A DNA stretch of 64,000 nt, from NCBI RefSeq assembly GCF_024397895.1, contig NZ_CP073346.1, positions 310,001-374,000 of the forward strand, read 5' to 3'. Positions 26,088 through 35,338 of this stretch are shown one piece after another. The stretch's first letter is position 1, and each line of letters opens with the position of its first letter. A model generated the notes under the pieces. That model did no database searches and was not told the DNA's origin. It was given only the letters and a program-made list of their open reading frames with translations. The DNA is from Pseudomonas benzenivorans (GTDB taxonomy: Bacteria > Pseudomonadota > Gammaproteobacteria > Pseudomonadales > Pseudomonadaceae). A program made the translations under genes and the position numbers.

Positions 26088-27707
26088 ATGGTCCGGCACA
26101 TTTCATCACTACTCATCGCAAGCGCTGCACTTCTAACAACCGGGTGTGAAGGTATCTCTGTAACCAAAGCACAGACCATTGACTCAACGACCGCTACAAA
26201 GGGGCATGCGTGGAACCTTGCCATGACTCGTTTTACGGTCACCATTGCTCGGCATGTGGTTAAGTGTGGCGATCAGATGGTGGCCGAGGTAGAGACACTC
26301 GCAACGGCCGGCACCGCCCCCGATGAGGAACAGCGCTACATGCTGTACTCAAATGGTTGGTTCTCCACCAGCGACATCAAATCGACCTATGATCCTGCCT
26401 CTAACCTGAGCACTGGTCTTAATGCTTCAAGCGTAGGCCAGGGCCCCGCGATCGTTGCGAATATTGTCGGTACCGCGGCGAAGCTGGCACTAACAGCTGC
26501 CGCAATGGGCGTAGCCCCTCCAGAGGCCTGCTCGCCTGACGTAGCTAACGCAGTTAAGGCGCTCTATCCAGATGGCCAACCCTCCTTGAAGAAGTCGGTG
26601 GATAATGCCACCGCTCTGCTCGCCCAACACACTGCAACTCTCGCCTCGCTTAACGCTCAACTGGCAGCGGCCAAGACTGACAAGACGCTCCAGGGAAAGG
26701 TCGTCCAAGCCATTCAACAGCAAAAAAGCGCCAGTGATAGTTTGGAACAATTGCAGACCCAGTTGGCTACCAGCTTGAAGGTCACGACTGACATCCAGAC
26801 CGTTACCTGGCCTAACCGGTCATCAGAGGCCAGCACAACTGCACCGTTCAAAATTAACCCAGACTTGTTGAAGAAGTGGATGGCAAGCTCGGTGGACAAA
26901 GCCACGTTTGACGCGGCCTCCAAGAGCCTCAGTGTTTACTTGGCTTTATACAGCCAGCCAACCAACAACGCATGGGAGCCATTACAGTCACTAAAAACCG
27001 ATGGTCTCAAGATAGAAGGTGTACCTGTTCGGCAAGCAAGAAGCGCCCGGCTCTTGATGTGCATTACAGATGCCTGTCCTGCCAAGCTGCCGGAGGGGGT
27101 CAACTTAACCGACAAACAGTATGCGGCTGATTTCCCTGTACTACAGGCCGGACCAACTTACTGGCTACCTGCCGAGGGCGGCGCATTCAGGTCTCAGTCT
27201 TTGGCAGTCACACTCAATGCTAACGGCAACCCCTCCGAGATCCACACAATGGAAAAGGTCGCCGTCGCAGAAAGCATGTCCGGCACTGCCAAAAGCGTAG
27301 CAACCCTACTGTCTGAGCTGCCTGCTGCCCTAGATGCCGCAAAACTTGCCCAGATCAAGGCTGAAACAGACCAGCTAAACGCGGATATTGCACAACAGTC
27401 TGCACAAGCGACGGCAGGTATGCAGACGCAAACCAATACCGTCACGGCGCAAAAGAACCTAGTTGAAGCGAAGAAGGCCTACGACGCAGCCGTATCCAGT
27501 GTATCTCTCCAAGGCCAACAGCAAGAAAAGGCCAGCCTGAGCGCCCAGAGCGATGTCCTCGAAGCTCAAGCAGTCCTTGCGACAGCTCAAGCCAAATCTC
27601 AGGTGGTGAATGAAACCAGTGTGCTGGCTGCGCAGACCTCTCTCCTAACCGCCCAGACTGTGCAAATCAATGCGGCCAAAGCCCTCGTAGCGGCCCAGCA
27701 GCAGTGA
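26088..27707 (+). CDS. probable lipoprotein with long coiled-coil segments
   Basis: Protein of 539 residues. A short signal peptide ends at ALLTTGC, a lipobox-like site (Cys20), so outer- or inner-membrane anchoring is likely; Thr at -3 is not ideal. Residues 165-230 and 410-539 are rich in Ala, Gln, Lys and Thr with heptad character, predicted long coiled coils. A globular middle has spaced cysteines (LLMCITDACPAK). The start has AGGGAGA seven bases upstream. It is followed in the same direction by a second probable lipoprotein. I do not recognise a family. Confidence 0.6.
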   Translation: MVRHISSLLIASAALLTTGCEGISVTKAQTIDSTTATKGHAWNLAMTRFTVTIARHVVKCGDQMVAEVETLATAGTAPDEEQRYMLYSNGWFSTSDIKSTYDPASNLSTGLNASSVGQGPAIVANIVGTAAKLALTAAAMGVAPPEACSPDVANAVKALYPDGQPSLKKSVDNATALLAQHTATLASLNAQLAAAKTDKTLQGKVVQAIQQQKSASDSLEQLQTQLATSLKVTTDIQTVTWPNRSSEASTTAPFKINPDLLKKWMASSVDKATFDAASKSLSVYLALYSQPTNNAWEPLQSLKTDGLKIEGVPVRQARSARLLMCITDACPAKLPEGVNLTDKQYAADFPVLQAGPTYWLPAEGGAFRSQSLAVTLNANGNPSEIHTMEKVAVAESMSGTAKSVATLLSELPAALDAAKLAQIKAETDQLNADIAQQSAQATAGMQTQTNTVTAQKNLVEAKKAYDAAVSSVSLQGQQQEKASLSAQSDVLEAQAVLATAQAKSQVVNETSVLAAQTSLLTAQTVQINAAKALVAAQQQ

Positions 27708-27829
27708 GTTGGCGGTGGAGAGCGATGGCGGCAGATGTTCAGAGATGCAGTGTGAGAGTAGGTTGGCGGAAAAGCGGTCGTTACACTCAGATCACCGGCC
27801 GACGAACCGCCCTAGCAAAGGAGTAGCTG

Positions 27830-28702
27830 ATGGCCCTAAGAGCCAGTTCTTATTTCCCGTTCCTCATGCTTGCCACCCTCACGACGACATTGCAGGGGTG
27901 CGCCAGCGGAACCGGTTATACATCTGGTTTCCAGTCTATGGAAACCTTCGAAAAGGGAGGTCACTTCTATACCGTCTACTACGTCGCAGTGGTCTCGGAT
28001 AGCGCCGGTATTGACCGAGATAGAGCGCGCCGGCTCACTTGCTACGCTCAGGCGCCCGACGATGTATCTGCCTATAACGCTATTCCGGTTTCAATCAAAA
28101 ATACCTTCTATGACCACACCTACCGACACGATGTTGTGAACTCGCTCCACTCGCTACACGGCGGGGACACCAAAGCGGTAAACCATCGACGCGAAACCCT
28201 CCAAAAACTCACCGTCGAATCGTTGAAAGAGGGGCCAGAGTCAGATTGGAAAACTGGGTTCATAATTCACGCGCTGGGCGATAGCTACGCTCATGTTCAC
28301 GGCGACTTCGACGCGCCCGAAGCGTATGGGGAAAAGGTGGGGCACTTCTTCGCCACCATTAGCGGAAACGATCCTGATGATGTGTATGCTGGCGACAATT
28401 ACAAAGAGTTCGATGCATACATTCAGGCGCTTTACGTCGCTTTGGCCAACCCTAGCGACCCAGTGTACGAGGCGAATCGCAAGAATCTCGAGTCAGTGGT
28501 CAGTCAGATCAAGGACAACACTGGGATCGCGAACAAGAGCGATAAAGCGTTCATAAAGCTGCTTATGAAACTTACAAAAAATCCCATCACACCGTCTGAA
28601 TGCGGGCAACTCAACTCAGAATTGGACGACGTCCAAGTGAGGGCCTTCCTTTCGAAGCTGACGGGAGAGCTTTTATATGTGGAAACCTCCAACGATAAAT
28701 AA
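27830..28702 (+). CDS. probable lipoprotein, zinc-dependent phospholipase C/S1-P1-like fold
   Basis: Protein of 290 residues with a signal peptide ending in the lipobox LQGC (about residue 24). The mature part has Asp and His residues placed as in zinc phospholipase C-type alpha-helical hydrolases: YYVAVVSDSAGIDRDRA, the DHTYRHDVVNSLHSLHGG region, and FIIHALGDSYAHVHGDFD. The sequence HALGDSYAHVHG is the strongest hint, since HxxGDxxAH is typical of DUF6765-like members. AAAGGAG precedes ATG 27830. It lies 122 bp after the coiled-coil lipoprotein and probably shares its transcript. Activity and substrate are unproven. Confidence 0.6.
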   Translation: MALRASSYFPFLMLATLTTTLQGCASGTGYTSGFQSMETFEKGGHFYTVYYVAVVSDSAGIDRDRARRLTCYAQAPDDVSAYNAIPVSIKNTFYDHTYRHDVVNSLHSLHGGDTKAVNHRRETLQKLTVESLKEGPESDWKTGFIIHALGDSYAHVHGDFDAPEAYGEKVGHFFATISGNDPDDVYAGDNYKEFDAYIQALYVALANPSDPVYEANRKNLESVVSQIKDNTGIANKSDKAFIKLLMKLTKNPITPSECGQLNSELDDVQVRAFLSKLTGELLYVETSNDK

Positions 28703-28859
28703 GCAAACTCAGCGCGCTCGACGTGAGCGATTGGCTCGAAGGTAGCTGGAAAAGGGGACAAATTTTATTGACGAGTTCATCGTCCGCCTCTGGTCGTAAA
28801 CAGCCTTTCGCGACCGGCAGCTTTGGGTCGACTTCAGTCGGATCCCACAGGCTGCTTCT

Positions 28860-29045
28860 GGCCGATTCTGTTGAAAAAGTCAGCCTTGGTTTCCGCGGCG
28901 GAAAAGTTGGCGCCTGAGATTGAAATCGTAAAATTCGGCAGAGGTTTGTGGGCTCAGATTTCACGTAGCGACGTACAGAAAAGGGCTTTTCATTGGTCAC
29001 TATTGAGACAATTCGGGAAAAGCGACTTTTTCAACAGAATCGGCC
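28860..29045. mobile_element. MITE-like element with 22-bp perfect terminal inverted repeats
   Basis: A 186-bp segment is bounded by GGCCGATTCTGTTGAAAAAG (plus TC) at the left and its exact complement at 29024-29045. It has no coding capacity, as expected of a non-autonomous element moved by a transposase elsewhere. No clear target-site duplication is visible. Flanking DNA from 28703 to 29162 holds no supported gene. Confidence 0.65.
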
Positions 29046-29162
29046 GAAAGGAGGCATTAGCAATGTGCCGGTAATTCGCCAATAGTTGCAACACTATCGG
29101 CTGAATTAGCTGATGACTGAGGCTTCTCTAGGAGCTTTAGTCACGGTACTAATACCGCAAAC

Positions 29163-29405
29163 CTATGGTGCCGAGAGGCAATTTTTTTGCTTTATTGCAG
29201 AGTCTATGCTCTCAAACAGATCATCAACTCGGTCTGGAACGCGGGGAGTCTTACTCAGGACAATGCAGCGGGTTGTTCCGACGTACTCTTCTATGAGGTA
29301 GAGGCTATCCCCGACATCAACCCCCATTGTTTGGAGAACTTCGTCGGGAACCCGGATGATGCCATCGCCATCCCAATCTTCAATCACAACCTGCGTTGCA
29401 GTCAT
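29163..29405 (-). CDS. AbrB/MazE-type antitoxin, apparently without toxin
   Basis: Protein of 80 residues with a swapped-hairpin AbrB/MazE DNA-binding fold: VVIEDWDGDGIIRVPDEVLQ, then MGVDVGDSLYLIEEY. Proteins of this class repress their own operon and neutralise a co-encoded toxin. No toxin-sized gene follows on the minus strand, where the MITE-like element and non-coding DNA lie, and none precedes it. It may be an orphan left after loss of the partner or a stand-alone regulator. Confidence 0.7.
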   Translation of the reverse strand: MTATQVVIEDWDGDGIIRVPDEVLQTMGVDVGDSLYLIEEYVGTTRCIVLSKTPRVPDRVDDLFESIDSAIKQKNCLSAP

Positions 29406-29848
29406 CTATTGAGCCCCTGATGGCAGAGCTAACGCTCTGGAATGACGGAGAACCTGAAAGTCTATCCAATATAGTCGGCGGCCGGAATCAGATCGTCGTC
29501 ACTTGCAGCTTGGCCGGAAGTGGACGCTGCCATGACTGTTATCGAGGGGAATGCGTCCATGGCTCGTAGCTTAAGTTTCAGGGAGATACCTTCCTCCCCT
29601 CTCCTCACCTCGGGTGAATCCGCCTCTTCTCTCCGAGCATGGCGGACACTGCTCTTGATCTTAAGATGTAAACGATGGAGGTCCGAAATAGCTCATCATT
29701 TACACTTCAGCCCCTTGAGGGACGAAAACCCAAGCACCAGCACCATGCAGCATGATTGCAAGACCCTGCCCCATAAGGATTTTAAGCTAGCCAGCAACAC
29801 ACTTGATGGCCGTTTACACCGCTGGCAAGTGGGTAGAAGCGAGAGATG
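29406..29848. other. junction between the accessory region and core chromosome
   Basis: 443 bp without a supported gene. The sequence changes here from mixed, lower-GC accessory DNA to dense high-GC core genes. I saw no tRNA gene and no recognisable direct repeat that would mark an attachment site. Confidence 0.45.
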
Positions 29849-30301
29849 CTACGCACGCTTCAATCCCCTCACTTCATCGACGCCACGGTTGGCCAGCTGG
29901 TCGGCCCGCTCGTTGCCCGGATGGCCGGTATGGCCGCGCACCCACTGCCAGGTCACGTTGTGGCGATTGACCTGCTCATCCAGCTGCTGCCACAGATCGG
30001 CATTCTTCACCGGCTGTTTGGCGGCAGTTTTCCAGCCGCGCTTCTTCCAGTTCGGCATCCAGTCCTGAATGCCCTGCATGACGTACTGCGAGTCGGTGAC
30101 CAGGCGCACCTCGCAGGCCCGCTTCAGCTCGGCCAGGGCGCGAATCGCCGCGGTCAGCTCCATGCGGTTGTTGGTGGTCTCGGCCTCGCCGCCCCAGAGT
30201 TCCTTCTCCACACCCTTGAAGACCAGCAAGGCACCCCAGCCACCGATGCCCGGATTGCCCTTGCAGGCGCCGTCGGTGTAGATCTCGACTTGTTCAGACA
30301 T
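29849..30301 (-). CDS. rnhA: ribonuclease HI
   Basis: Cuts the RNA strand of RNA-DNA hybrids, removing primers and R-loops in the cytoplasm. The 150-residue protein has the full active-site set: Asp in [11 protein letters not shown], Glu in NNRMELTA, Asp in TDSQYV and the late Asp in NERADQLA, plus the flexible His in RGHTGH. ATG 30301 (MSEQVEIY) follows AAAGG. In P. aeruginosa rnhA is followed by dnaQ; here the accessory region begins instead, so dnaQ is displaced. Confidence 0.97.
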   Translation of the reverse strand: MSEQVEIYTDGACKGNPGIGGWGALLVFKGVEKELWGGEAETTNNRMELTAAIRALAELKRACEVRLVTDSQYVMQGIQDWMPNWKKRGWKTAAKQPVKNADLWQQLDEQVNRHNVTWQWVRGHTGHPGNERADQLANRGVDEVRGLKRA

Positions 30302-30481
30302 GCACAGCCTTTCTCTCGATAGATTTCGCCCCGCAGGCTTAGCAGGGCGTTGAAACAGGTAGCGAGCGACGGCCCGGCCGGGCGCGTTCAGCCGAAAAAG
30401 CCCAGCCCACTCGCAGTGAATAAGCATCTTGCGACTCGATTCAGCACCGCTCAGCCGAGCGCGGTGGTTGTTCGGCGCCTG

Positions 30482-31243
30482 CTAGCGCTGTTCGGAGTCG
30501 CGCCGACTGACCTTGGCCACCGGCATCGGCACCAGTTTGCCCATGGGCGCGCGCTGGCTCTGGCGCAAGGGCCGCAGGCCGACCACCAGCTTGCGCGCCA
30601 CCAGCAGGTAGAAGCCGCCACCCGGCGATTGCCAGGCATCGCCCCAGGCTTCCAGGGACGCCAGGCGAGCCTGCCAGGCACTCGAAGCAAGCGGCGGACG
30701 ATAGCACCCGAAGCGGCGTTTCTCCAGCGCGAAGCCGAGCAGGTGCAGCCAGTCGCTGACCCGGCTGGGGGCGATACAACGGGCCCGGCGCAACGCGTCG
30801 CGGCTGAACAGATGACGGACTCCCCAGGCGCTCAACGGGTTGATGCCGACCACCACCAGGTGGCCGCCGGGTCTGACGCTGCGCGCCGCCTCGCGCAGCA
30901 AGCCGTGGGGCGACAGGCTGAAGTCCAGGCCGTGCTGCAGCAGCACCAGGTCGGCGGCATGCTCGCTCAATGGCCAGGCCTGCTCCTCGCAGACGATCTC
31001 CACCCCCTTGAATGGCGCACCCAGGCGCACGCTGCGCTGGATCTGGGTGGCGCCGCTCGGCGTCTGCGCCGAGGGTCCGTAATGCACCAGGTAACCACCG
31101 AAGAACCGCGCCAGCTCGTCCCCCAGCAGCCGCTCCTCCTCGGCCAGCAGCAGCTGCCCGTGGGGGCCCTTTAACCAGTTGCGCGCCTCGCCGATCAGCG
31201 AGAGCCAATCGGCGTCGGCCTGAGCGAATGGATGATCCGACAT
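30482..31243 (-). CDS. class I SAM-dependent methyltransferase
   Basis: Predicted methyltransferase of 253 residues. The Rossmann core is partly visible: WPLSEHAADLVLLQHGLDFS is the motif II/III region, and REAARSVRPGGHLVVVGINP is the post-core strand typical of type 11 methyltransferases. The motif I glycine loop is weak or absent, so SAM binding is uncertain. ATG 31243 (MSDHPF) is chosen. The gene occupies the same place between rnhA and gloB in P. aeruginosa. Its substrate is unknown. Confidence 0.8.
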   Translation of the reverse strand: MSDHPFAQADADWLSLIGEARNWLKGPHGQLLLAEEERLLGDELARFFGGYLVHYGPSAQTPSGATQIQRSVRLGAPFKGVEIVCEEQAWPLSEHAADLVLLQHGLDFSLSPHGLLREAARSVRPGGHLVVVGINPLSAWGVRHLFSRDALRRARCIAPSRVSDWLHLLGFALEKRRFGCYRPPLASSAWQARLASLEAWGDAWQSPGGGFYLLVARKLVVGLRPLRQSQRAPMGKLVPMPVAKVSRRDSEQR

Positions 31244-31318
31244 TGGGATTACCTGCGTAGCCGTCATTGCCAATGAGGCCTAAGATGCACCTTTGTGAAC
31301 CGCTATGCGACCCACCCC

Positions 31319-32092
31319 ATGATAAAGATCGACGCCCTTCCCGCCTTTACCGACAACTATATCTGGTTGCTGCAGGATCCCCAGACGTGCCGCTGCGCGG
31401 TCGTCGACCCCGGTGATGCCGCCCCCGTGCTGGCCTGGCTCGATGCGCACCCCGACTGGACGCTGAGCGACATCCTGGTCACCCACCACCACCACGACCA
31501 TGTCGGCGGCGTCGAGCAGCTGAAAGCGACGAGCGGCGCCCGCGTGCTCGGTCCGGCCAGGGAGCAGATCCCCGCCCGCGACCTGGCCCTTGGCGAAGGC
31601 CAGCAGGTCGAGGTGCTCGACCACACGTTTCAGATTCTCGAAGTACCGGGTCATACCCTCGGCCATATCGCCTACTACCAGGCCGAGCAACACTGGCTGT
31701 TCTGCGGCGACACCCTGTTCGCCGCCGGCTGCGGCCGCCTGTTCGAGGGCACACCGGCGCAGATGCATGACTCGCTCAGCCGCCTGGCGGCGCTGCCGGG
31801 CGAGACCCTGGTGTACTGCACCCATGAGTACACCCTGAGCAACCTGCGTTTCGCCCAGGCGGTCGAGCCCGAGAATCCACAGATCAGCCAGCGCCTGGAA
31901 CAGGTCAGCCAATGGCGACAAACGGGGCAAATCAGCCTGCCCTCCAACCTGCAACTGGAACGTGCCACAAACCCTTTCCTGCGCAGCGACGAAACCCCGG
32001 TACAGGCCAGGATCGCCGAACGCGAAGGCGTCAAGGCGCGTCCGCCCGTGGAGGTTTTCGCCTGCCTGCGGGCCTGGAAGGACCAGTTCTAG
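31319..32092 (+). CDS. gloB: hydroxyacylglutathione hydrolase (glyoxalase II)
   Basis: Hydrolyses S-lactoylglutathione to lactate and glutathione, the second step of methylglyoxal detoxification. The 257-residue metallo-beta-lactamase fold has the dinuclear metal motif [10 protein letters not shown], further ligands in [10 protein letters not shown] and [12 protein letters not shown], and the C-terminal glutathione-binding domain with CTHEYT. The ATG at 31319 ([10 protein letters not shown]) matches the usual family N-terminus; an upstream in-frame GTG at 31295 would add eight residues. It is divergent from the methyltransferase gene. Confidence 0.96.
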   Translation: MIKIDALPAFTDNYIWLLQDPQTCRCAVVDPGDAAPVLAWLDAHPDWTLSDILVTHHHHDHVGGVEQLKATSGARVLGPAREQIPARDLALGEGQQVEVLDHTFQILEVPGHTLGHIAYYQAEQHWLFCGDTLFAAGCGRLFEGTPAQMHDSLSRLAALPGETLVYCTHEYTLSNLRFAQAVEPENPQISQRLEQVSQWRQTGQISLPSNLQLERATNPFLRSDETPVQARIAEREGVKARPPVEVFACLRAWKDQF

Positions 32093-32192
32093 AAAGTCGA
32101 CGGTGGCGCAAAAGGACAGTCGAAAACTTGACCCCCCGGATGTCGGTTTCTAGAATCCCTCGCTCTTTTGCCTGGGAAGTACACGCCGACCA

Positions 32193-33749
32193 ATGCCTAT
32201 ATCACCACGCAAGCCACTGATTTCTAAGGCATTGGCACAAAGCGCCGCGGCGCTCGTGGTGGTGTTCAGCGTGCTCCTGAGCGGTTGTCAGAGCCGCGGC
32301 GGCGCCGAAGACCCAGGCCGCGACACCGACCTGACGATCGGTCTGGAGCGCGAGCCGGAATGGTTGATGAGCGAGATCGAGCCGGACGAGCCAGAAGATA
32401 TCTGGGAGCGGGTCCGCGACGGCTATCAACTGCAGGACCAGATCGGCATCAACCCGCGCATCGAACAGCAACGCCTGTGGTTCGCCAGCAACCCGGCCTT
32501 CGTCGAAAAGGTCGGCGAACGTAGCAACCCCTACATCCATTACATCGTCGAGCGTCTGGAAGAACGGGGCATGCCGATGGAGCTGGCGCTGCTGCCGATG
32601 ATCGAAAGCGCCTACAACCCCTTCGCCTATTCGCCCGCCGATGCCGTCGGCCTGTGGCAGTTCATCCCCTCCACCGGCCGCCATTTCAACCTGCGTCAGA
32701 CCAGCTGGTACGACGGCCGGCGTGACGTCCTCGCCTCCACCAACGCGGCGATGAACTACCTGTCGCGCCTGCATGAGATGTTCAACGGCGACTGGCTGCT
32801 GGCCCTGGCGGCCTACAACGCCGGCGAAGGCCGGGTCAGCCGGGCCATCGAGCGCAATCAGAAACTTGGCCTGCCGACCGACTACTGGAACCTGCCGCTG
32901 CCGGACGAGACGCGCAACTACGTGCCCAAGCTGCTGGCCCTGTCCCAGGTGATCATGACGCCCCAGGCCTATGGCGTCAGCCTGGCGCCCATTGCCAACC
33001 AACCCTATTTCGAGAAGGTCGAACTCAAGCAGCGCATGGACCTGTCGCGCGTCGCCGCCATGGCCGACCTCGACGAGGACGAGCTGTACCAGCTCAACCC
33101 GGCCTTCAAGCGGCGCATCACCCTGGATGGCCCGCAACATTTGCTGGTACCCACCGACAAGGCGGAGATGCTGACCGCCAATCTGGCCCTGATGAAGCCC
33201 CAGGAGCGGGTCGACTGGCAGCAATACCGCGTGCGCGCCGGCGACAGCTTGCACGCCATCGCCAACCGTCATCAGCTCACGGTGCGCACCCTCAAGGACA
33301 TCAACCGACTCAGCAGCAACCGGCTGAGCGTCGGCCAGGTGCTGAGCATTCCCGCGCTGCCGGGCGTGCAGCCGCAAACGCCGCTGTTTGAGAACGTCGC
33401 AAGCCGCGCGGAGCCACCGCGCAGCTATCGGGTGAAGCGTGGCGACAACCTCTGGCAGATCGCCCAGGCCCACCGGGTCTCGGTCCAGGACGTGCAGCGC
33501 TGGAACAAGCTCAAGGGCAACAACCTGCGCGTCGGCCAGACGCTGGTGTTGCAGACTTCAAATGCGTCGGCGAACAGCGCCGCTGCCAGCACCGACGCCG
33601 CCACCTACTACAAGGTGCGCCGGGGCGACTCGCTGTACCTGATCGCCAAGCGCTTCAAGGTGCAGATGAAGCACCTGCAGCGCTGGAACCCGCGCACCGG
33701 CAGCGCCCTCAAGCCCGGCCAGACCCTGACCCTGTACTTGCCGCGCTGA
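32193..33749 (+). CDS. mltD: membrane-bound lytic murein transglycosylase D
   Basis: Cleaves the glycan strand of peptidoglycan, forming 1,6-anhydro ends, in the periplasm. The 518-residue precursor has a lipoprotein signal ending at LLSGC (Cys32). The SLT catalytic domain has Glu in MIESAYNPFAYSPA, then GLWQFIPSTGR and AAYNAGEGRV. Three LysM peptidoglycan-binding repeats follow at about residues 345-390, 408-450 and 468-515. It follows gloB in the same direction, as in P. aeruginosa. Confidence 0.96.
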   Translation: MPISPRKPLISKALAQSAAALVVVFSVLLSGCQSRGGAEDPGRDTDLTIGLEREPEWLMSEIEPDEPEDIWERVRDGYQLQDQIGINPRIEQQRLWFASNPAFVEKVGERSNPYIHYIVERLEERGMPMELALLPMIESAYNPFAYSPADAVGLWQFIPSTGRHFNLRQTSWYDGRRDVLASTNAAMNYLSRLHEMFNGDWLLALAAYNAGEGRVSRAIERNQKLGLPTDYWNLPLPDETRNYVPKLLALSQVIMTPQAYGVSLAPIANQPYFEKVELKQRMDLSRVAAMADLDEDELYQLNPAFKRRITLDGPQHLLVPTDKAEMLTANLALMKPQERVDWQQYRVRAGDSLHAIANRHQLTVRTLKDINRLSSNRLSVGQVLSIPALPGVQPQTPLFENVASRAEPPRSYRVKRGDNLWQIAQAHRVSVQDVQRWNKLKGNNLRVGQTLVLQTSNASANSAAASTDAATYYKVRRGDSLYLIAKRFKVQMKHLQRWNPRTGSALKPGQTLTLYLPR

Positions 33750-35189
33750 TCAGCCGCGCTTGCTCAACGCCTCCAGGCAGCGCCCGGTGAGCTGGGTAAA
33801 ACGCTGAAAGGCGACGAACTGCTCATGGCTCAACGCCCGTCCGGATACCCGGCTATCGGCGTAGAGCACGCCGATTTCCCGCTTTCCCGCCAGCAGCGGG
33901 GCGATGAAGAACATGCCCTGGCCGAACCACTGGCGAATCGGCTCAGTGACCAGCTCACTCAGACCGTAGCTGGCGGGTACGCCCATCCACACCGCTTCCT
34001 TGTGCCGCAGCACGTAGCTGAAGATGTGGCTCTGGGCGGAAAGCTCGACCGGCAGCTCGAAGTCGCTGATCCAGTCGCTGGTACCCTCTCCCGACACCCG
34101 CTTGGCGCGAAAACAGCGTTGCCCATCGGCCAACACCGCCAGCATCACGCGCTCCAGCCCCGCCCCACGGTGCAGTCCCTCGAGCAGGGTATCGAGGATC
34201 AAGCCGACATCCCCTTTACTGGCCGCCATCTGACCAAGTTCCTGCAACGCCCGCTGCATCCGCGGCAAATCGGGTTGCAACAGCCGTACCTCGCGCTGTT
34301 GCTGTTGGCGGCGAATATGTTCGGGATCGGTACTGGGAATCAGCTGACACAGTTTGGACGCACCGAAAGTACCGACCACTTTGACGGCTTCATCGGCGCT
34401 GGCCAGCACCTGCTGCATGGCCTCCTCGCGGCTGATGCCGACGAGATCGGCCAGTTGCTCGACCAATTGCTCCATGGCCGGCGAGTCCCAGCCCTCCAGC
34501 GCCGCCTCGCTGATTCGCGTGCCCAGCGTGACCGCGTAACCGGCCGGGTCACTCTGATTGCTGCCGCCATGAGCCAGGCTGGCAATCTCGCCCAAGTTCC
34601 AGTTTTTCACCAAGCCCTGCGTCAATTGACGAAAACTGGTGCCCAGCACCGCGCGCACCGCGGCGTCGGCTTCGATTCCCGGCTGATCCAGAGCCAAGGC
34701 CAATTCGTCGGCCTGTTCGCCACCGCACCCCCAGAACGTGAGCTCACCCAAGTGAAACAACAGCGCGGCGATAAAAACCTCTTCCTGTCGCCGGGACAGC
34801 ACATAGCCTGCGACATTGCGCGCCTGCACGGCGGCGTGAAAGGAGCGCGCCAGCAGCGCCTGCAGCTGCTCCCGGGGCGCCTGGGTGAGCAGGGTGTCGA
34901 CCAGGCTCACCGCCAGGCTAATCAGGCGTACCTTGTCGAAACCGATCAGCACGATGGCCCGCGAGATAGTGCGGATATTCTCCTGCGAAGGGTTGTAGTA
35001 TGCGCTGTTGCCGACGCGCAGGACCTTGGAGGTCAGTGAGGCATCGCGAAGCAGCACGTCTGCCAGTTGTTTGACCGAAGACTTTTCCGAGTGGGCCAGA
35101 CGTTGCAGATCCTGTACCACCACGGCCAGGGCCGGCAGTTCGGCTTCGTTCAAACGCTCAATCCAGGACTGCAAACCATGGCTACGCAT
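33750..35189 (-). CDS. HDOD domain protein with C-terminal GAF-like domain
   Basis: Signalling protein of 479 residues. The HDOD domain at the N-terminus (LPALAVVVQDLQRLA, VLLRDASLTSKVLRVGNSAY, then RTISRAIVLIGFDKVRLI) is a catalytically inactive HD-like fold found in regulatory proteins. The C-terminal part after about residue 320 looks like a GAF domain (FIAPLLAGKREIGVLYAD). ATG 35189 (MRSHGLQSW) is chosen; the frame is open to 35312, but the extension would run into the divergent transporter gene. Its stop directly abuts the mltD stop in a convergent arrangement. Confidence 0.85.
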   Translation of the reverse strand: MRSHGLQSWIERLNEAELPALAVVVQDLQRLAHSEKSSVKQLADVLLRDASLTSKVLRVGNSAYYNPSQENIRTISRAIVLIGFDKVRLISLAVSLVDTLLTQAPREQLQALLARSFHAAVQARNVAGYVLSRRQEEVFIAALLFHLGELTFWGCGGEQADELALALDQPGIEADAAVRAVLGTSFRQLTQGLVKNWNLGEIASLAHGGSNQSDPAGYAVTLGTRISEAALEGWDSPAMEQLVEQLADLVGISREEAMQQVLASADEAVKVVGTFGASKLCQLIPSTDPEHIRRQQQQREVRLLQPDLPRMQRALQELGQMAASKGDVGLILDTLLEGLHRGAGLERVMLAVLADGQRCFRAKRVSGEGTSDWISDFELPVELSAQSHIFSYVLRHKEAVWMGVPASYGLSELVTEPIRQWFGQGMFFIAPLLAGKREIGVLYADSRVSGRALSHEQFVAFQRFTQLTGRCLEALSKRG

Positions 35190-35338
35190 ACTCAAGTTCA
35201 AGGCCTCGCTATGAGTTGTCCAACTGTCACCAACAGGCGCCCATGCCCGGCTACCGGGCCTGGTCTTTTTCCAGCGGATACAAGCTGTTACTGTACCGGA
35301 CAAGAAGCCCAAAAGCCGCCACGGATCGGATATTTCAG

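Noticed and set aside
28703-29162. Search for a toxin gene paired with the AbrB-type antitoxin
   Set aside because: Only the MITE-like element and non-coding DNA lie downstream, and nothing toxin-sized lies upstream.
29520-30068. 182-residue plus-strand frame crossing into rnhA
   Set aside because: The second half is antisense to rnhA and the first half has no recognisable features.
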